Assembly (NCBI RefSeq): GCF_013030945.1 | Contig: NZ_JABBXF010000051.1 | Location: forward strand, 28,452 to 92,451 | Direction of reading: 5' to 3' | Length of the DNA: 64,000 nucleotides | From: Streptomyces morookaense | Lineage (GTDB): Bacteria; Actinomycetota; Actinomycetes; Streptomycetales; Streptomycetaceae | In this document: positions 9,072 through 20,351 of the stretch, one piece after another | How positions within the stretch are numbered: position 1 is the first letter of the stretch | How the letters are laid out: every line of letters starts with the position of its first letter | The notes under the pieces: generated by a model | Databases searched by the model: none | Told to the model about the DNA's origin: nothing | What the model saw: the letters and a program-made list of their open reading frames with translations, nothing else | Translations under genes and position numbers: made by a program

Positions 9072-10010
9072 GAGCGGTGGTGCGGGCCGTGCAGTGCGCC
9101 TTCCTGTTCCTCGCGCTCCTGGCCGGGCCCTGCACCGCACCCGCCACCGCGGCCGACGGGCCCACGGCGGTCGTGAGCGGGGGCGAGGCCGTCAAGGGCG
9201 GCAGCGCCACCGTCACCGGCGCGGGCTGGCGGCCCGGGGCGCTGCTGACGCTGCTGGTGTGCGGGCAGAACATGATCGGCGGCACCGGCTCCTGCGCCAA
9301 CGCCGACGGCCGCACGGTCACCACCGCCGCCGACGGCACGTTCCGGCGGAACATCCCGGTCCCGGCACCGCCCACGCCCTGCCCCTGTGTCGTCCACGTG
9401 GCGACCGTCATGGGCACGCCCGCTGCCGCCGATGCCGCACTGACCATTTCCGGGCACCCCAGCGCCACGCTGCCGCGCCAGGAGGGCGGGGAGCGGCTGA
9501 GCATCCTGGCGGCGCGCCTGCAGGGCGGTGACGGGCTGCTGACGTGGTTCGGCGCACCGCCGGAGCGGACGCTCGTCCTCACCGTCGGCAACGTGGGCAC
9601 CACGCCGGCCCGGGACCCGGTCTTCCGGCTCGGCACCTCGCACGGCGTCCTCGCCCCCTCCTGGGAGGACCGCCACTGGCGCGGCACCGTGGAGCCCGGG
9701 CGCACGGCACGGGTGGCGCTGGACGTGGAGCTGGCGGCGGGGGCGTACGGGGACTACCTGGTCTCGCTGGAGTACGGGGGCAGGCTGCTCGTCGAGGAGC
9801 CATGGGACGTGAGCCGCCCGTGGGGCGTGACGCTGTTCTGGGTGCTGCTGTGCGTGGTGATCCCGGCGGGCGTCTACCGGCTCGGGATGGCGGTGGTCGA
9901 CCGGATCCGTCCGCCGCAGCGGAAGCCGCGCCGGCGGAAACCGCGCCGGACGACAAAGCGCCCCCGGCGCGGGAACGCGCCGGGGGCACTCGGTACGGGT
10001 ACGGGGTCCG

Positions 10011-11546
<1,536 letters not shown>

Positions 11547-11754
11547 GGTCGATCCTTGTGTCTCGGGACGCGCGGTATGGAGCTGATGCGCGCCCGGGTG
11601 GGGGTAGGCCGGCACCGGTTACAGCGCTGCCCGCCCCCACGCCCAAGGGGTTCGGCTCCTCGCAACGAGGATCCGGCAGGACAGCCGTACTCCCGGGATC
11701 CACGCCCCCGCGCATCCTCGCGCGACGGACCCGGCCGACAGGTCATTCACTGTG

Positions 11755-11780
11755 ACAGGCCCGGGGGTACCCGGCCCTGT
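11755..11780. promoter_or_regulatory. Inverted repeat upstream of the peptide transporter
   Basis: ACAGGCCCGGG and its near-inverse CCCGGCCCTGT face each other across four bases (10 of 11 pairs). It lies about 210 bases upstream of the transporter start and could be an operator or a short hairpin in the leader. No regulator is suggested by the sequence. Confidence 0.35.
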
Positions 11781-11986
11781 ACACAACAGAGACCTCCGGC
11801 GAAGTGTGTGGCCCAGCCGAAAGTCCCCCTTGTGCTACAGACGTTCCCAGCACCATACGTCAGACCCTGCCCGCTTATGGAAGGCGTTGAGACATGGATC
11901 ACAGGCGGGCCGGGAACCGTTCGCGCATGTTCGATGGTGGTAACCCTTCTGTCGAAGTGTTGCCCCGGGTAGCCCTGAGTACTCCT

Positions 11987-12020
11987 CTGACGTGCGGCCG
12001 GGCGGACTACCATCACTTGC
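11987..12020 (+). promoter_or_regulatory. Promoter giving a leaderless response-regulator mRNA
   Basis: A -35-like CTGACG (11987-11992) and a -10-like TACCAT (12008-12013) are followed by seven bases and then directly by the ATG at 12021. No ribosome site lies between. Transcription should therefore start at or next to the A of the start codon. The -35 spacing (15) is short, so the -10 placement is the stronger part. Confidence 0.5.
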
Positions 12021-12701
<681 letters not shown>

Positions 12702-12711
12702 TACCCGCACA

Positions 12712-13959
12712 GTGCGCCGCCGACTGATCAACTCCACGCTCGCCGTCGTCCTGGTCGTGATCGCCGTCTTCGGCATCTCGCTCGTCATCGTCGAGACCCG
12801 CACGATCGAGAGCAGCGCCCAGGAGAGCGTCCAGACCGAGGCCGTCCGGCTGACGGGCATCGTCGACTCCCGGCTGCTCGGCGGCGAACGCGTGGAGTCC
12901 GGGGTGCTGCGCGAGCAGTTCACCCCGGACCGGTACGCCCGGATCGAGATCCCGGGCCGGCCCGTCATCGAGCTCGGGGACCGGCCCACCGGCGGCGTGA
13001 TCACGGCGACGGAGAAGGGCGAGCAGGGCGAGACCGTCCGCGTCGAGGAGTCCCGCTCCGCGGTCAGCCGGGAGGTCGGCCGCACCCTGCTGGTGATCCT
13101 CACGGTGGCACTGCTGGCCGTGGTGGCCGCGGTGTTCCTCGCCGTGCGCCAGGCCAACCGGCTCACCGCCCCGCTCACCGACCTCGCCGAGACCGCCGAG
13201 CGGCTGGGCTCGGGCGACCCCCGTCCCCGGCACCGCCGTTACGGGGTGCCCGAACTGGACCGGGTCGCCGACGTGCTGGACGGCAGCGCCGAGCGGATCG
13301 CCCGGATGCTCACGGCCGAGCGGCGGCTGGCCGCCGACGCCTCGCACCAGCTGCGCACGCCGCTGACCGCCCTGTCGATGCGGCTGGAGGAGATCACCCT
13401 CACCGACGACCCGGACACGGTGAAGGAAGAGGCCACGATCGCGCTCACCCAGGTCGAGCGGCTCACCGACGTCGTCCAGCGGCTGCTCACCAACTCCCGC
13501 GATCCGCAGACGGGTTCGGCGGTCACCTTCGACCTCGACGAGGTCATCAAGCAGCAGATCGAGGAGTGGCGCCCCGCCACGCGCGGCAGCGGCCGGGCCC
13601 TGGTGCGCTCCGGCAAGCAGGGCCTGCAGGCGGTGGGCACGCCCGGTGCGGTGTCGCAGGTGCTGGCGACGCTCATCGAGAACTCGCTGATGCACGGCAC
13701 CGGAACGGTCGCCCTGCGCACCCGCGTCACCGGCAACCAGGCGGTCGTGGAGGTCACGGACGAGGGACCGGGCGTCCCGCCGGACCTCGGCTCGCGGGTC
13801 TTCGAGCGGACGGTCAGCGGCCGCAACTCCACGGGCCTGGGCCTGGCCGTCGCCCGCGACCTCGCGGAGGCGGACGGCGGCCGCCTGGAACTCCTGCAGC
13901 AACGGCCGCCGGTCTTCGCACTGTTCCTGTCGATGGGCGCGGACCCGGAGGCGCCGTAA
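12712..13959 (+). CDS. Membrane sensor histidine kinase
   Basis: 415 residues from a GTG at 12712. Two membrane spans (about 7-27 and 123-145) enclose an extracytoplasmic sensor loop of roughly 95 residues. A HAMP-like linker (RQANRLTAPLTDLAETAERL) leads to the phospho-acceptor helix with H212 in ASHQLRTPLTAL. The ATPase domain has the N box (LIENSLMHG), a G1 box (VTDEGPGVP) and a G2 box (STGLGLAVARDLAE). It should phosphorylate the response regulator encoded just upstream. The sensor loop gives no clue to the ligand. The gene ends inside a bidirectional hairpin shared with the convergent GtrA gene. Confidence 0.95.
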   Translation: MRRRLINSTLAVVLVVIAVFGISLVIVETRTIESSAQESVQTEAVRLTGIVDSRLLGGERVESGVLREQFTPDRYARIEIPGRPVIELGDRPTGGVITATEKGEQGETVRVEESRSAVSREVGRTLLVILTVALLAVVAAVFLAVRQANRLTAPLTDLAETAERLGSGDPRPRHRRYGVPELDRVADVLDGSAERIARMLTAERRLAADASHQLRTPLTALSMRLEEITLTDDPDTVKEEATIALTQVERLTDVVQRLLTNSRDPQTGSAVTFDLDEVIKQQIEEWRPATRGSGRALVRSGKQGLQAVGTPGAVSQVLATLIENSLMHGTGTVALRTRVTGNQAVVEVTDEGPGVPPDLGSRVFERTVSGRNSTGLGLAVARDLAEADGGRLELLQQRPPVFALFLSMGADPEAP

Positions 13960-13974
13960 CCGGGTTACCGGCGC
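13951..13974. terminator. Hairpin between convergent histidine kinase and GtrA genes
   Basis: GCGCCGTAACC and GGTTACCGGCGC pair with a single-base bulge around one central base. The stop codons of both convergent genes lie in or next to the stem, so it can serve both directions. There is no T tract, as is usual in Streptomyces. Confidence 0.5.
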
Positions 13975-14480
13975 GCCCCGACGTGCTCCGGCGCCTCCGC
14001 CAGGAAGGACTCGGCCGTCTCCACGGCCTCCCGCGCCGGAATGGCCCGGAACACCCAGGTCCGGTAGGACCAGAACCGGAAGACGGTCCCCAGCCCGAGT
14101 CCCACGACGTTCTTGGCGACGTTGTCCGCCAGCGGCGACGTCAGGCCGAAGCCGTAGTGCGACAGCGCCAGGATCCCGTTCTCGATCACCAGGCCGACAC
14201 CGCTGAACAGCAGGAAGAGCGTGAGCTCACGGCTGCGCCGGCTCCGGTCGCAGTCGCGGTAGGTCCAGTAGCGGTTGCCGACGTAGTTGGCACCGATCGC
14301 GACGACGGTGGCGATCACACCCGAGCGCACCACGGCGAGGTGCAGGCCGTGGATGCAGAGATTGAACACGGCGAGGTTGACCACGAACCCGATGGCGCCG
14401 ACGGCACCGAACTTCGCGATTTCGCGGGCCAGCCGCTCCAGCCGGGAACGCACTGTGCGCCGTTGAGTCATGCTGTTCAT
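13965..14480 (-). CDS. GtrA family membrane protein
   Basis: 171 residues with the four membrane spans of GtrA proteins: AKFGAVGAIGFVVNLAVFN, VVRSGVIATVVAIGANYVGN, a third near LTLFLLFSGVGLVIENGIL and a fourth near VAKNVVGLGLGTVFRFW. The family motif NRYWTYRDC is present. GtrA proteins are thought to flip or hand over polyprenyl-phosphate-linked sugars for outer glycan modification. No Shine-Dalgarno sequence is visible before the start, and an internal ATG three codons later is possible. It faces purK divergently. Its sugar partner is not encoded next to it. Confidence 0.9.
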   Translation of the reverse strand: MNSMTQRRTVRSRLERLAREIAKFGAVGAIGFVVNLAVFNLCIHGLHLAVVRSGVIATVVAIGANYVGNRYWTYRDCDRSRRSRELTLFLLFSGVGLVIENGILALSHYGFGLTSPLADNVAKNVVGLGLGTVFRFWSYRTWVFRAIPAREAVETAESFLAEAPEHVGARR

Positions 14481-14642
14481 GCTAACCAGCGGTGGATGGC
14501 GCCGAGTCCGGGAGTGGGTAAACAGACGGCGAACCTCCGTATTCTCACGCGGATTTCATCCGGCATTCGAGATGCTTTCGGGCGCCGGGGAATCGGACAA
14601 AACCCTCCCCGCATGTTGGAGGATCATCCAGGAGGGGCGAGA

Positions 14643-15812
14643 GTGGTTCGTGCGTACGGATACCCTGGTGCCGTGACGTTCCCTGTAGTCGGCATGGTCG
14701 GCGGCGGCCAGCTCGCCCGTATGACCCACGAGGCGGGCATCCCCCTCGGCATCAGGTTCAAGCTGCTCAGCGACACCCCGCAGGACTCTGCGGCCCAGGT
14801 GGTCGGCGACGTCGTCATCGGCGACTACCGCGACCTGGCGACCCTTCGTGCGTTCGCACAAGGCTGTGACGTGATCACCTTCGATCACGAGCACGTGCCC
14901 ACCGAGCACCTGAGAGCCCTGGAGGCCGACGGGATCCCCGTCCGCCCCGGCCCGGACGCCCTGGTGCACGCCCAGGACAAGGGCGTGATGCGGGCGAAGC
15001 TGGACGCCATCGGGGTGCCCTGCCCGCGGCACCGGATCGTCGACGACCCCGCCGACGTGGAGCGCTTCGCCACCGAGGGCGACGGCTTCCCGGTCGTCCT
15101 GAAGACCGTGCGCGGCGGCTACGACGGCAAGGGCGTGTGGATCGTCCGCTCCCCCGCGGAGGCCGCCGACGCGTTCCGCGCGGGCGTGCCCGTACTGGCC
15201 GAGGAGAAGGTCGACTTCGTCCGCGAGCTCGCCGCCAACGTGGTGCGCTCCCCGCACGGCCAGGCCGTCTCGTACCCGGTCGTCGAGTCCGTCCAGGTCG
15301 ACGGCGTCTGCGACACGGTCATCGCGCCCGCGCCCGGGCTGTCCCCGGAGCTGTCCGCGCACGCGCAGCAACTCGCCCTGAAGATCGCCAAGGAGCTGGG
15401 CGTCGTCGGGCACCTCGCCGTGGAGCTCTTCGAGACCCGCGACGGCCGGGTGCTCGTCAACGAGCTGGCCATGCGCCCGCACAACTCCGGCCACTGGACC
15501 CAGGACGGCGCGGTCACCTCGCAGTTCGCCAACCATGTCCGGGCCGTGCTGGACCTGCCGCTCGGCGACCCGCGGCCGCGCGCCCCGTGGACCGTGATGG
15601 CCAATGTGCTCGGCGGCGACTACCCCGACATGTACTCCGCGTACCTGCACTGCATGGCGCGCGACCCGCAGTTGAAGATCCATATGTACGGCAAGGACGT
15701 GAAGCCCGGCCGCAAGGTCGGACACGTCAACACCTACGGCGACGACCTGGCGGACGTGCGCGAGCGCGCGAGCCATGCCGCCGGATATCTGCGAGGAACG
15801 ATCACGGAATGA
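14643..15812 (+). CDS. purK: N5-carboxyaminoimidazole ribonucleotide synthase
   Basis: PurK uses ATP and bicarbonate to convert AIR to N5-CAIR in purine synthesis. The ATP-grasp enzyme shows VVGMVGGGQLARM at the start, ITFDHEHVP, GGYDGKGVWIV (ATP lid) and ELAMRPHNSGHWT. The GTG at 14643 is preceded by AGGAGGGG at good spacing. The family core begins at TFPVVGM, so the GTG at 14673 (379 residues) is the alternative start, although its ribosome site is poor. The stop overlaps the purE start (ATGA), so the two subunits of the pathway step are translationally coupled. Confidence 0.93.
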   Translation: MVRAYGYPGAVTFPVVGMVGGGQLARMTHEAGIPLGIRFKLLSDTPQDSAAQVVGDVVIGDYRDLATLRAFAQGCDVITFDHEHVPTEHLRALEADGIPVRPGPDALVHAQDKGVMRAKLDAIGVPCPRHRIVDDPADVERFATEGDGFPVVLKTVRGGYDGKGVWIVRSPAEAADAFRAGVPVLAEEKVDFVRELAANVVRSPHGQAVSYPVVESVQVDGVCDTVIAPAPGLSPELSAHAQQLALKIAKELGVVGHLAVELFETRDGRVLVNELAMRPHNSGHWTQDGAVTSQFANHVRAVLDLPLGDPRPRAPWTVMANVLGGDYPDMYSAYLHCMARDPQLKIHMYGKDVKPGRKVGHVNTYGDDLADVRERASHAAGYLRGTITE

Positions 15813-16345
15813 GCGCCCCCGGCACCACCCCCCGCGTCGGCATCGTCATGGGCTCGGACTCCGACTGGCCCGTGATGGAGGCCGCGGCCGAGGCCCTGGC
15901 GGAGTTCGGGGTCCCCTACGAGGTCGACGTCGTCTCCGCCCACCGGATGCCGCGCGAGATGGTCGCGTACGGGGAGCAGGCGGCCGGCCGCGGGCTCAAG
16001 GCGATCATCGCGGGCGCGGGCGGCGCCGCCCATCTGCCCGGCATGCTGGCCTCCGTCACCCCGCTGCCGGTGATCGGGGTGCCGGTACCGCTGAAGTACC
16101 TGGACGGCATGGACTCGCTGCTGTCCATCGTCCAGATGCCGGCCGGGGTGCCCGTCGCCACCGTCTCCGTCGCGGGCGCCCGCAACGCGGGCCTGCTGGC
16201 CGTGCGGATGCTCGCCGCCCACGACGAGGAACTCCTCGCCCGCATGCGGCGCTTCCAGGACGAGCTCAACGAGCAGGCCACGGCGAAGGGCAAGCGGCTG
16301 CGCGCCAAGGTCGACGGAAGCGCCGGTTTCGGGTTCGGTAAGTGA
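15809..16345 (+). CDS. purE: N5-carboxyaminoimidazole ribonucleotide mutase
   Basis: 178 residues, class I PurE, which isomerises the N5-CAIR made by PurK to CAIR. Key motifs are GSDSDWPVMEAAAEAL near residue 14, SAHRMP with the active-site His, and AGAGGAAHLPGMLAS. The ATG at 15809 overlaps the purK stop, and its own stop overlaps the next start (GTGA). PurE forms an octamer in other bacteria. The short basic C-terminal tail (KGKRLRAKVD) is extra to the core fold. Confidence 0.96.
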   Translation: MSAPGTTPRVGIVMGSDSDWPVMEAAAEALAEFGVPYEVDVVSAHRMPREMVAYGEQAAGRGLKAIIAGAGGAAHLPGMLASVTPLPVIGVPVPLKYLDGMDSLLSIVQMPAGVPVATVSVAGARNAGLLAVRMLAAHDEELLARMRRFQDELNEQATAKGKRLRAKVDGSAGFGFGK

Positions 16346-17550
16346 CGATGGCGACCATGACGTCTGCACACCTCGAACGCGCCCGCGAACTGCTGGCCGC
16401 GCACCCCGTCGTCGACGGTCACAACGACCTCCCCTGGGCGCTGCGCGAGCACGTCCGCTACGACCTGGACCGGCGCGACATCGCCGCCGACCAGAGCGCC
16501 ACCGGCCTGCACACCGACCTGCCCCGGATGCGGGCGGGCGGGGTCGGCGCCCAGTTCTGGTCCGTCTACGTGCGCACGGACATGGCGGGCGACGAGGCGG
16601 TCAGCGCCACGCTCGAACAGATCGACATCGTGCGGCAGATGGCCGACCGCTACCCCGGCGAGCTGCGCCTGTCCCTCACCGCCGACGACATGGAGGCCGC
16701 CCGCACCGAGGGCCGCATCGCCTCCCTCATGGGCGCCGAGGGCGGCCACAGCATCAACAACTCCCTCGCCACGCTACGGGCGTTGCACCAGCTCGGTGTC
16801 CGCTACATGACGCTCACGCACAACGACAACGTGGCCTGGGCGGACTCGGCGACGGACACCCCCGTGGCGAACGGCCTGACCCGCTTCGGCGAGGAGGTCG
16901 TGCGGGAGATGAACCGCATCGGCATGCTCGTCGACCTCTCGCACGTCTCCGCCGACACGATGCGGGACGCGCTGCGGGTGACCGAGGCGCCGGTGATCTT
17001 CTCGCACTCCTCGTCCCGTGCGGTGTGCGACCACCCGCGCAACGTCCCCGACGACGTGCTCGCGGCGCTGGCCGCCAACGGGGGCGTGGCCATGGCCACG
17101 TTCGTCCCGAAGTTCATCCTCCCCGCGGCGGTCGAGTGGACCCGCGCCGCGGACGAGAACATGCGCGCCCACGGCCTGCACCCGCTCGACCGCTCGCCGG
17201 AGGGCATGGCGGTCCACCACGCCTTCGAGGCCACGAACCCGCGCCCGCGGGCGACGGCTTCGACGGTCGCGGACCACCTGGACCACATGCGCGAGGTCGC
17301 CGGCGTCGACCACATCGGCATCGGCGGCGACTTCGACGGCACGGCGTTCACGCCGGACGGCCTGGCGGACGTCTCGGGCTACCCGAACCTGATCGCCGAA
17401 CTGCTGCGCAGGGGCTGGTCGGAGGGGGACCTGGCGAAGCTGACGTGGGGCAATGCGGTGCGCGTGCTGCGGGCTTGTGAGGACGTCGCGGCCGATCTCG
17501 GGGCGCGCCGGGGCCCGTCGATCGCGACGATCGAGCAGCTGGACGGCTGA
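16342..17550 (+). CDS. Membrane-dipeptidase-type peptidase M19 (renal dipeptidase family)
   Basis: 402 residues from a GTG at 16342 that overlaps the purE stop; internal ATGs at 16348 and 16357 are alternatives. The zinc ligands of family M19 are visible: VVDGHNDLPW (HxD), MGAEGGHSI (bridging Glu), VDLSHVS and SHSSSRAVCDHPRN (His), and IGGDFDG. There is no signal peptide, so it acts in the cytoplasm and probably splits dipeptides. Its coupling to purE is conserved in actinomycetes from what I know, although the metabolic reason is unclear. A strong inverted repeat follows the stop. Confidence 0.92.
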   Translation: MTMATMTSAHLERARELLAAHPVVDGHNDLPWALREHVRYDLDRRDIAADQSATGLHTDLPRMRAGGVGAQFWSVYVRTDMAGDEAVSATLEQIDIVRQMADRYPGELRLSLTADDMEAARTEGRIASLMGAEGGHSINNSLATLRALHQLGVRYMTLTHNDNVAWADSATDTPVANGLTRFGEEVVREMNRIGMLVDLSHVSADTMRDALRVTEAPVIFSHSSSRAVCDHPRNVPDDVLAALAANGGVAMATFVPKFILPAAVEWTRAADENMRAHGLHPLDRSPEGMAVHHAFEATNPRPRATASTVADHLDHMREVAGVDHIGIGGDFDGTAFTPDGLADVSGYPNLIAELLRRGWSEGDLAKLTWGNAVRVLRACEDVAADLGARRGPSIATIEQLDG

Positions 17551-17556
17551 GCGCTG

Positions 17557-17601
17557 CGCGGGAACTGCGGGCCGTCCGTGGCCGGTCACGCAGTTCCCGC
17601 G
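17557..17601. terminator. Perfect 13-bp inverted repeat, related to the dispersed repeat
   Basis: CGCGGGAACTGCG (17557-17569) and its exact inverse CGCAGTTCCCGCG (17589-17601) flank a 19-base loop. The right arm continues into GGCCCTGACGGGGCGCGGG, which matches the reversed dispersed repeat of this window. It lies between two convergent genes and should work as a bidirectional terminator. It may have arisen from two repeat copies in opposite orientation. Confidence 0.65.
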
Positions 17602-17623
17602 GCCCTGACGGGGCGCGGGCGCG

Positions 17624-18964
17624 TCACACCCGGGGGCGGCCCATCGCCCGGTACGTCCAGCCGGCGGCACGCCACACCGCAGCGTCCAGCGCGTTGCGGC
17701 CGTCCAGGATCCGTGGCTCGGCCACAACCTCCGCCAGCGCCGCAGGGTCCAGCTCCCGGAACTCCCCCCACTCCGTGAGGTGCAGCACCACGTGCGCCCC
17801 CCGGCACGCCTCCGGTGCCGAGGGCGCGTACGTCAGCGTGGGGAAGACGCGGCGCGCGTTCTCCATGCCCTTGGGGTCGTAGACCGTCACCTGGCCGCCC
17901 TGCAGATGGATCTGCCCGGCGACGTTCAGGGCCGGCGAGTCGCGGACGTCGTCCGAGTCCGGCTTGAACGAGGCGCCCAGGACGGCGACCCGCTGCCCGA
18001 GGAAGCTGCCGCCGACCGTCTCGCGGGCGAGCTCGACCATGTGGGCGCGGCGCCGCATGTTGATGGAGTCGACCTCGCGCAGGAAGGTCAGGGCCTGGTC
18101 GGCGCCCAGTTCGCCGGCGCGGGCCATGAAGGCGCGGATGTCCTTCGGCAGGCACCCGCCGCCGAAGCCGATGCCCGCCCGCAGGAACTTCTTCCCGATC
18201 CGCTCGTCGTGCCCGATGGCCTCGGCCAGCTTGGCCACATCGCCGTCGGCGGCCTCGCAGACCTCGGCCATGGCGTTGATGAAGGAAATCTTGGTGGCGA
18301 GGAAGGAGTTGGCGGCCGTCTTGACCAACTCGGCGGTCGGGTAGTCGGCGACGACGAACGGCGAGCCCTCCGCGATCGGGATCGCGTACACCTCGCGCAG
18401 CAGCTTCTCGCCGCGCTCCCCGCCGATGCCGACCACGATGCGGTCCGGCTGCAGGGTGTCCTGGACGGCGAAGCCCTCGCGCAGGAACTCCGGGTTCCAG
18501 GCGAGCTCCACGTCGCGCCCCGCCGGCGCCAGATCGGCCAGCAGCTCCGCGAGCCGGGCGGCGCTGCCGACCGGCACGGTGGACTTGCCGACGACCAGCG
18601 CCGGGCGCCTCAGCTGCGGCGCCAGCGCCGCGAAGGCGCTCTCGACGAAGGACATGTCGCACGCGTACTCGCCGTGCTTCTGCGGAGTGTTCACGCAGAC
18701 GAAGTGGACGTCGCCGAACTCGCCGACCTCCTCCCAGGAGGTCGTGAAGCGCAGCCGCCCGGTGGAGCCCTCGATCCCGGCGACGTGCTTGCGCAGCAGT
18801 TCCTCGAGGCCGGGCTCGTACATCGGGACCTTGCCCCGCGAGAGCATCTCGATCTTCTCGGGGACCACGTCCAGGCCCAGCACCTCGAAGCCGAGCTCGG
18901 CCATGGCCGCCGCGTGCGTGGCGCCGAGATACCCGGTGCCGATCACAGTGATCTTGAGGGCCAT
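17624..18964 (-). CDS. UDP-glucose/GDP-mannose dehydrogenase family protein (UDP-glucose 6-dehydrogenase)
   Basis: 446 residues that would oxidise UDP-glucose to UDP-glucuronate with two NAD+. The N-terminal Rossmann fold starts with TVIGTGYLGATHAAAMAE. The catalytic Cys is in GGGCLPKDIRAF near residue 265, with the preceding FLRAGIGF. The C-terminal UDP-binding domain contains VAVLGASFKPDSDDVRDSPA. The start has GGAGC eight bases upstream. UDP-glucuronate feeds capsule, teichuronic-type polymers and glycosylated metabolites. No polymer synthesis genes are adjacent, and GDP-mannose is a possible alternative substrate. Confidence 0.92.
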   Translation of the reverse strand: MALKITVIGTGYLGATHAAAMAELGFEVLGLDVVPEKIEMLSRGKVPMYEPGLEELLRKHVAGIEGSTGRLRFTTSWEEVGEFGDVHFVCVNTPQKHGEYACDMSFVESAFAALAPQLRRPALVVGKSTVPVGSAARLAELLADLAPAGRDVELAWNPEFLREGFAVQDTLQPDRIVVGIGGERGEKLLREVYAIPIAEGSPFVVADYPTAELVKTAANSFLATKISFINAMAEVCEAADGDVAKLAEAIGHDERIGKKFLRAGIGFGGGCLPKDIRAFMARAGELGADQALTFLREVDSINMRRRAHMVELARETVGGSFLGQRVAVLGASFKPDSDDVRDSPALNVAGQIHLQGGQVTVYDPKGMENARRVFPTLTYAPSAPEACRGAHVVLHLTEWGEFRELDPAALAEVVAEPRILDGRNALDAAVWRAAGWTYRAMGRPRV

Positions 18965-19109
18965 GCGTGTGCTCCATACGTACTACGACACTGGCTGGAC
19001 TGCGCGCCCGAGCATACGTCCCTGTCGGCAAGCTCACGTAGGCGCACTCCGGAGGGCCGCCCTAGAATCGGGGTTACTAAACGGTAGTTAACTCTCTGGG
19101 GAGTACGCC

Positions 19110-20267
19110 TTGGCGGGATCAAAGGACTTCGACCTGTACCGGCCGTCCGAGGAGCACGACGAGCTGCGCAAGGTCGTACGCTCGCTCGCCGAGGCGAAGA
19201 TCGCTCCGTTCGCGGCCGAGGTGGACGAGGAGGGGCGCTTCCCCCAGGAGGCGCGTGACGCCCTCACGGCGGCGGACCTGCACGCGGTGCACGTCCCCGA
19301 GGAGTTCGGCGGCGCGGGCGCGGACGCGCTCGCCACCGTGATCGTCATCGAGGAGGTGGCCCGCGTGTGCGCGTCCTCCTCCCTGATCCCGGCGGTCAAC
19401 AAGCTCGGTTCGCTGCCGGTGGCGCTGTCCGGCTCGGACGACCTGAAGAAGCGGTACCTGAGCCCGCTCGCCAAGGGCGACGCGATGTTCTCGTACTGCC
19501 TGAGCGAGCCGGACGCGGGCTCGGACGCGGCGGGCATGAAGACCCGTGCCGTGCGGGACGGCGACCACTACGTCCTCAACGGCGTGAAGCGCTGGATCAC
19601 CAACGCGGGCGTCTCCGAGTACTACACGGTCATGGCCGTCACCGACCCGGAGAAGCGCTCCAAGGGCATCAGCGCCTTCGTGGTGGAGAAGGACGACGAG
19701 GGCGTCTCCTTCGGTGCCCCCGAGAAGAAGCTCGGCATCAAGGGCTCCCCCACCCGCGAGGTCTACCTCGACAACGTCCGCATCCCCGCCGACCGCATGA
19801 TCGGCGAGGAGGGCACGGGCTTTGCCACCGCGATGAAGACCCTGGACCACACCCGTATCACCATCGCGGCCCAGGCCCTCGGCATCGCCCAGGGCGCGCT
19901 GGACTACGCCAAGGCGTACGTCCAGGAGCGCAAGCAGTTCGGCAAGCCGATCGCGGACTTCCAGGGCATCCAGTTCATGCTCGCCGACATGGCGATGAAG
20001 CTGGAGGCGGCACGTCAGCTGACGTACTCGGCAGCGGCCAAGTCCGAGCGCCTGGACGGCGATCTGACGTTCTTCGGCGCGGCGGCCAAGTGCTTCGCGT
20101 CGGACGCCGCCATGGAGATCACCACGGACGCGGTCCAGCTGCTGGGCGGTTACGGCTACACCCGTGACTACCCGCTGGAGCGGATGATGCGGGATGCGAA
20201 GATCACGCAGATCTACGAGGGCACGAACCAGGTGCAGCGCATTGTGATGGCGCGGAACCTGCCGTAA
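19110..20267 (+). CDS. Acyl-CoA dehydrogenase
   Basis: 385 residues, FAD-dependent, catalysing alpha-beta desaturation of an acyl-CoA. Family motifs are YCLSEPDAGSDAAGMKT (FAD/substrate loop), WITNAGVSEYY, and the C-terminal QLLGGYGYTRDYPLERMMRD followed by IYEGTNQVQR with the catalytic Glu. It starts at a rare TTG (19110), chosen because GGGGAG lies seven bases upstream and the family N terminus begins there. A -10-like TAGAAT at 19063 gives a short leader. The short- and branched-chain acyl-CoA dehydrogenase subfamily fits best, but the chain length preferred is inference. Confidence 0.94.
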   Translation: MAGSKDFDLYRPSEEHDELRKVVRSLAEAKIAPFAAEVDEEGRFPQEARDALTAADLHAVHVPEEFGGAGADALATVIVIEEVARVCASSSLIPAVNKLGSLPVALSGSDDLKKRYLSPLAKGDAMFSYCLSEPDAGSDAAGMKTRAVRDGDHYVLNGVKRWITNAGVSEYYTVMAVTDPEKRSKGISAFVVEKDDEGVSFGAPEKKLGIKGSPTREVYLDNVRIPADRMIGEEGTGFATAMKTLDHTRITIAAQALGIAQGALDYAKAYVQERKQFGKPIADFQGIQFMLADMAMKLEAARQLTYSAAAKSERLDGDLTFFGAAAKCFASDAAMEITTDAVQLLGGYGYTRDYPLERMMRDAKITQIYEGTNQVQRIVMARNLP

Positions 20268-20288
20268 GGCACTGCGGCCGGCTCCATG

Positions 20289-20314
20289 GGCCCCGGCGGT
20301 TCGCCGTCGGGGCC
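20289..20314. terminator. Bidirectional hairpin terminator
   Basis: GGCCCCGGCGG and CCGTCGGGGCC pair across a small TTCG-containing loop with one mismatch, then CTTTG. It lies 22 bases after the acyl-CoA dehydrogenase stop and before the convergent anti-sigma gene. Confidence 0.7.
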
Positions 20315-20351
20315 TTTGCCGTACCCGGGTGCGGGTTGTCGGCGCCCCTTC

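Larger units (their letters stand above)
11547..12020. other. Intergenic region between divergent genes
   Basis: 474 bases between the divergent peptide transporter and response regulator. No reading frame here has convincing codon usage. It holds an imperfect inverted repeat at 11755-11780 and the response-regulator promoter at its right end; otherwise I see nothing I can name. Confidence 0.6.

Noticed and set aside
14673..14675. GTG at 14673 as the purK start
   Set aside because: It matches the family start better, but lacks a ribosome site; the GTG at 14643 follows AGGAGGGG. I kept it as an alternative.
19077..19094. TTACTAAACGGTAGTTAA before the acyl-CoA dehydrogenase as a TetR operator
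   Set aside because: Only four base pairs (ACTA/TAGT) are symmetric; too weak to call.
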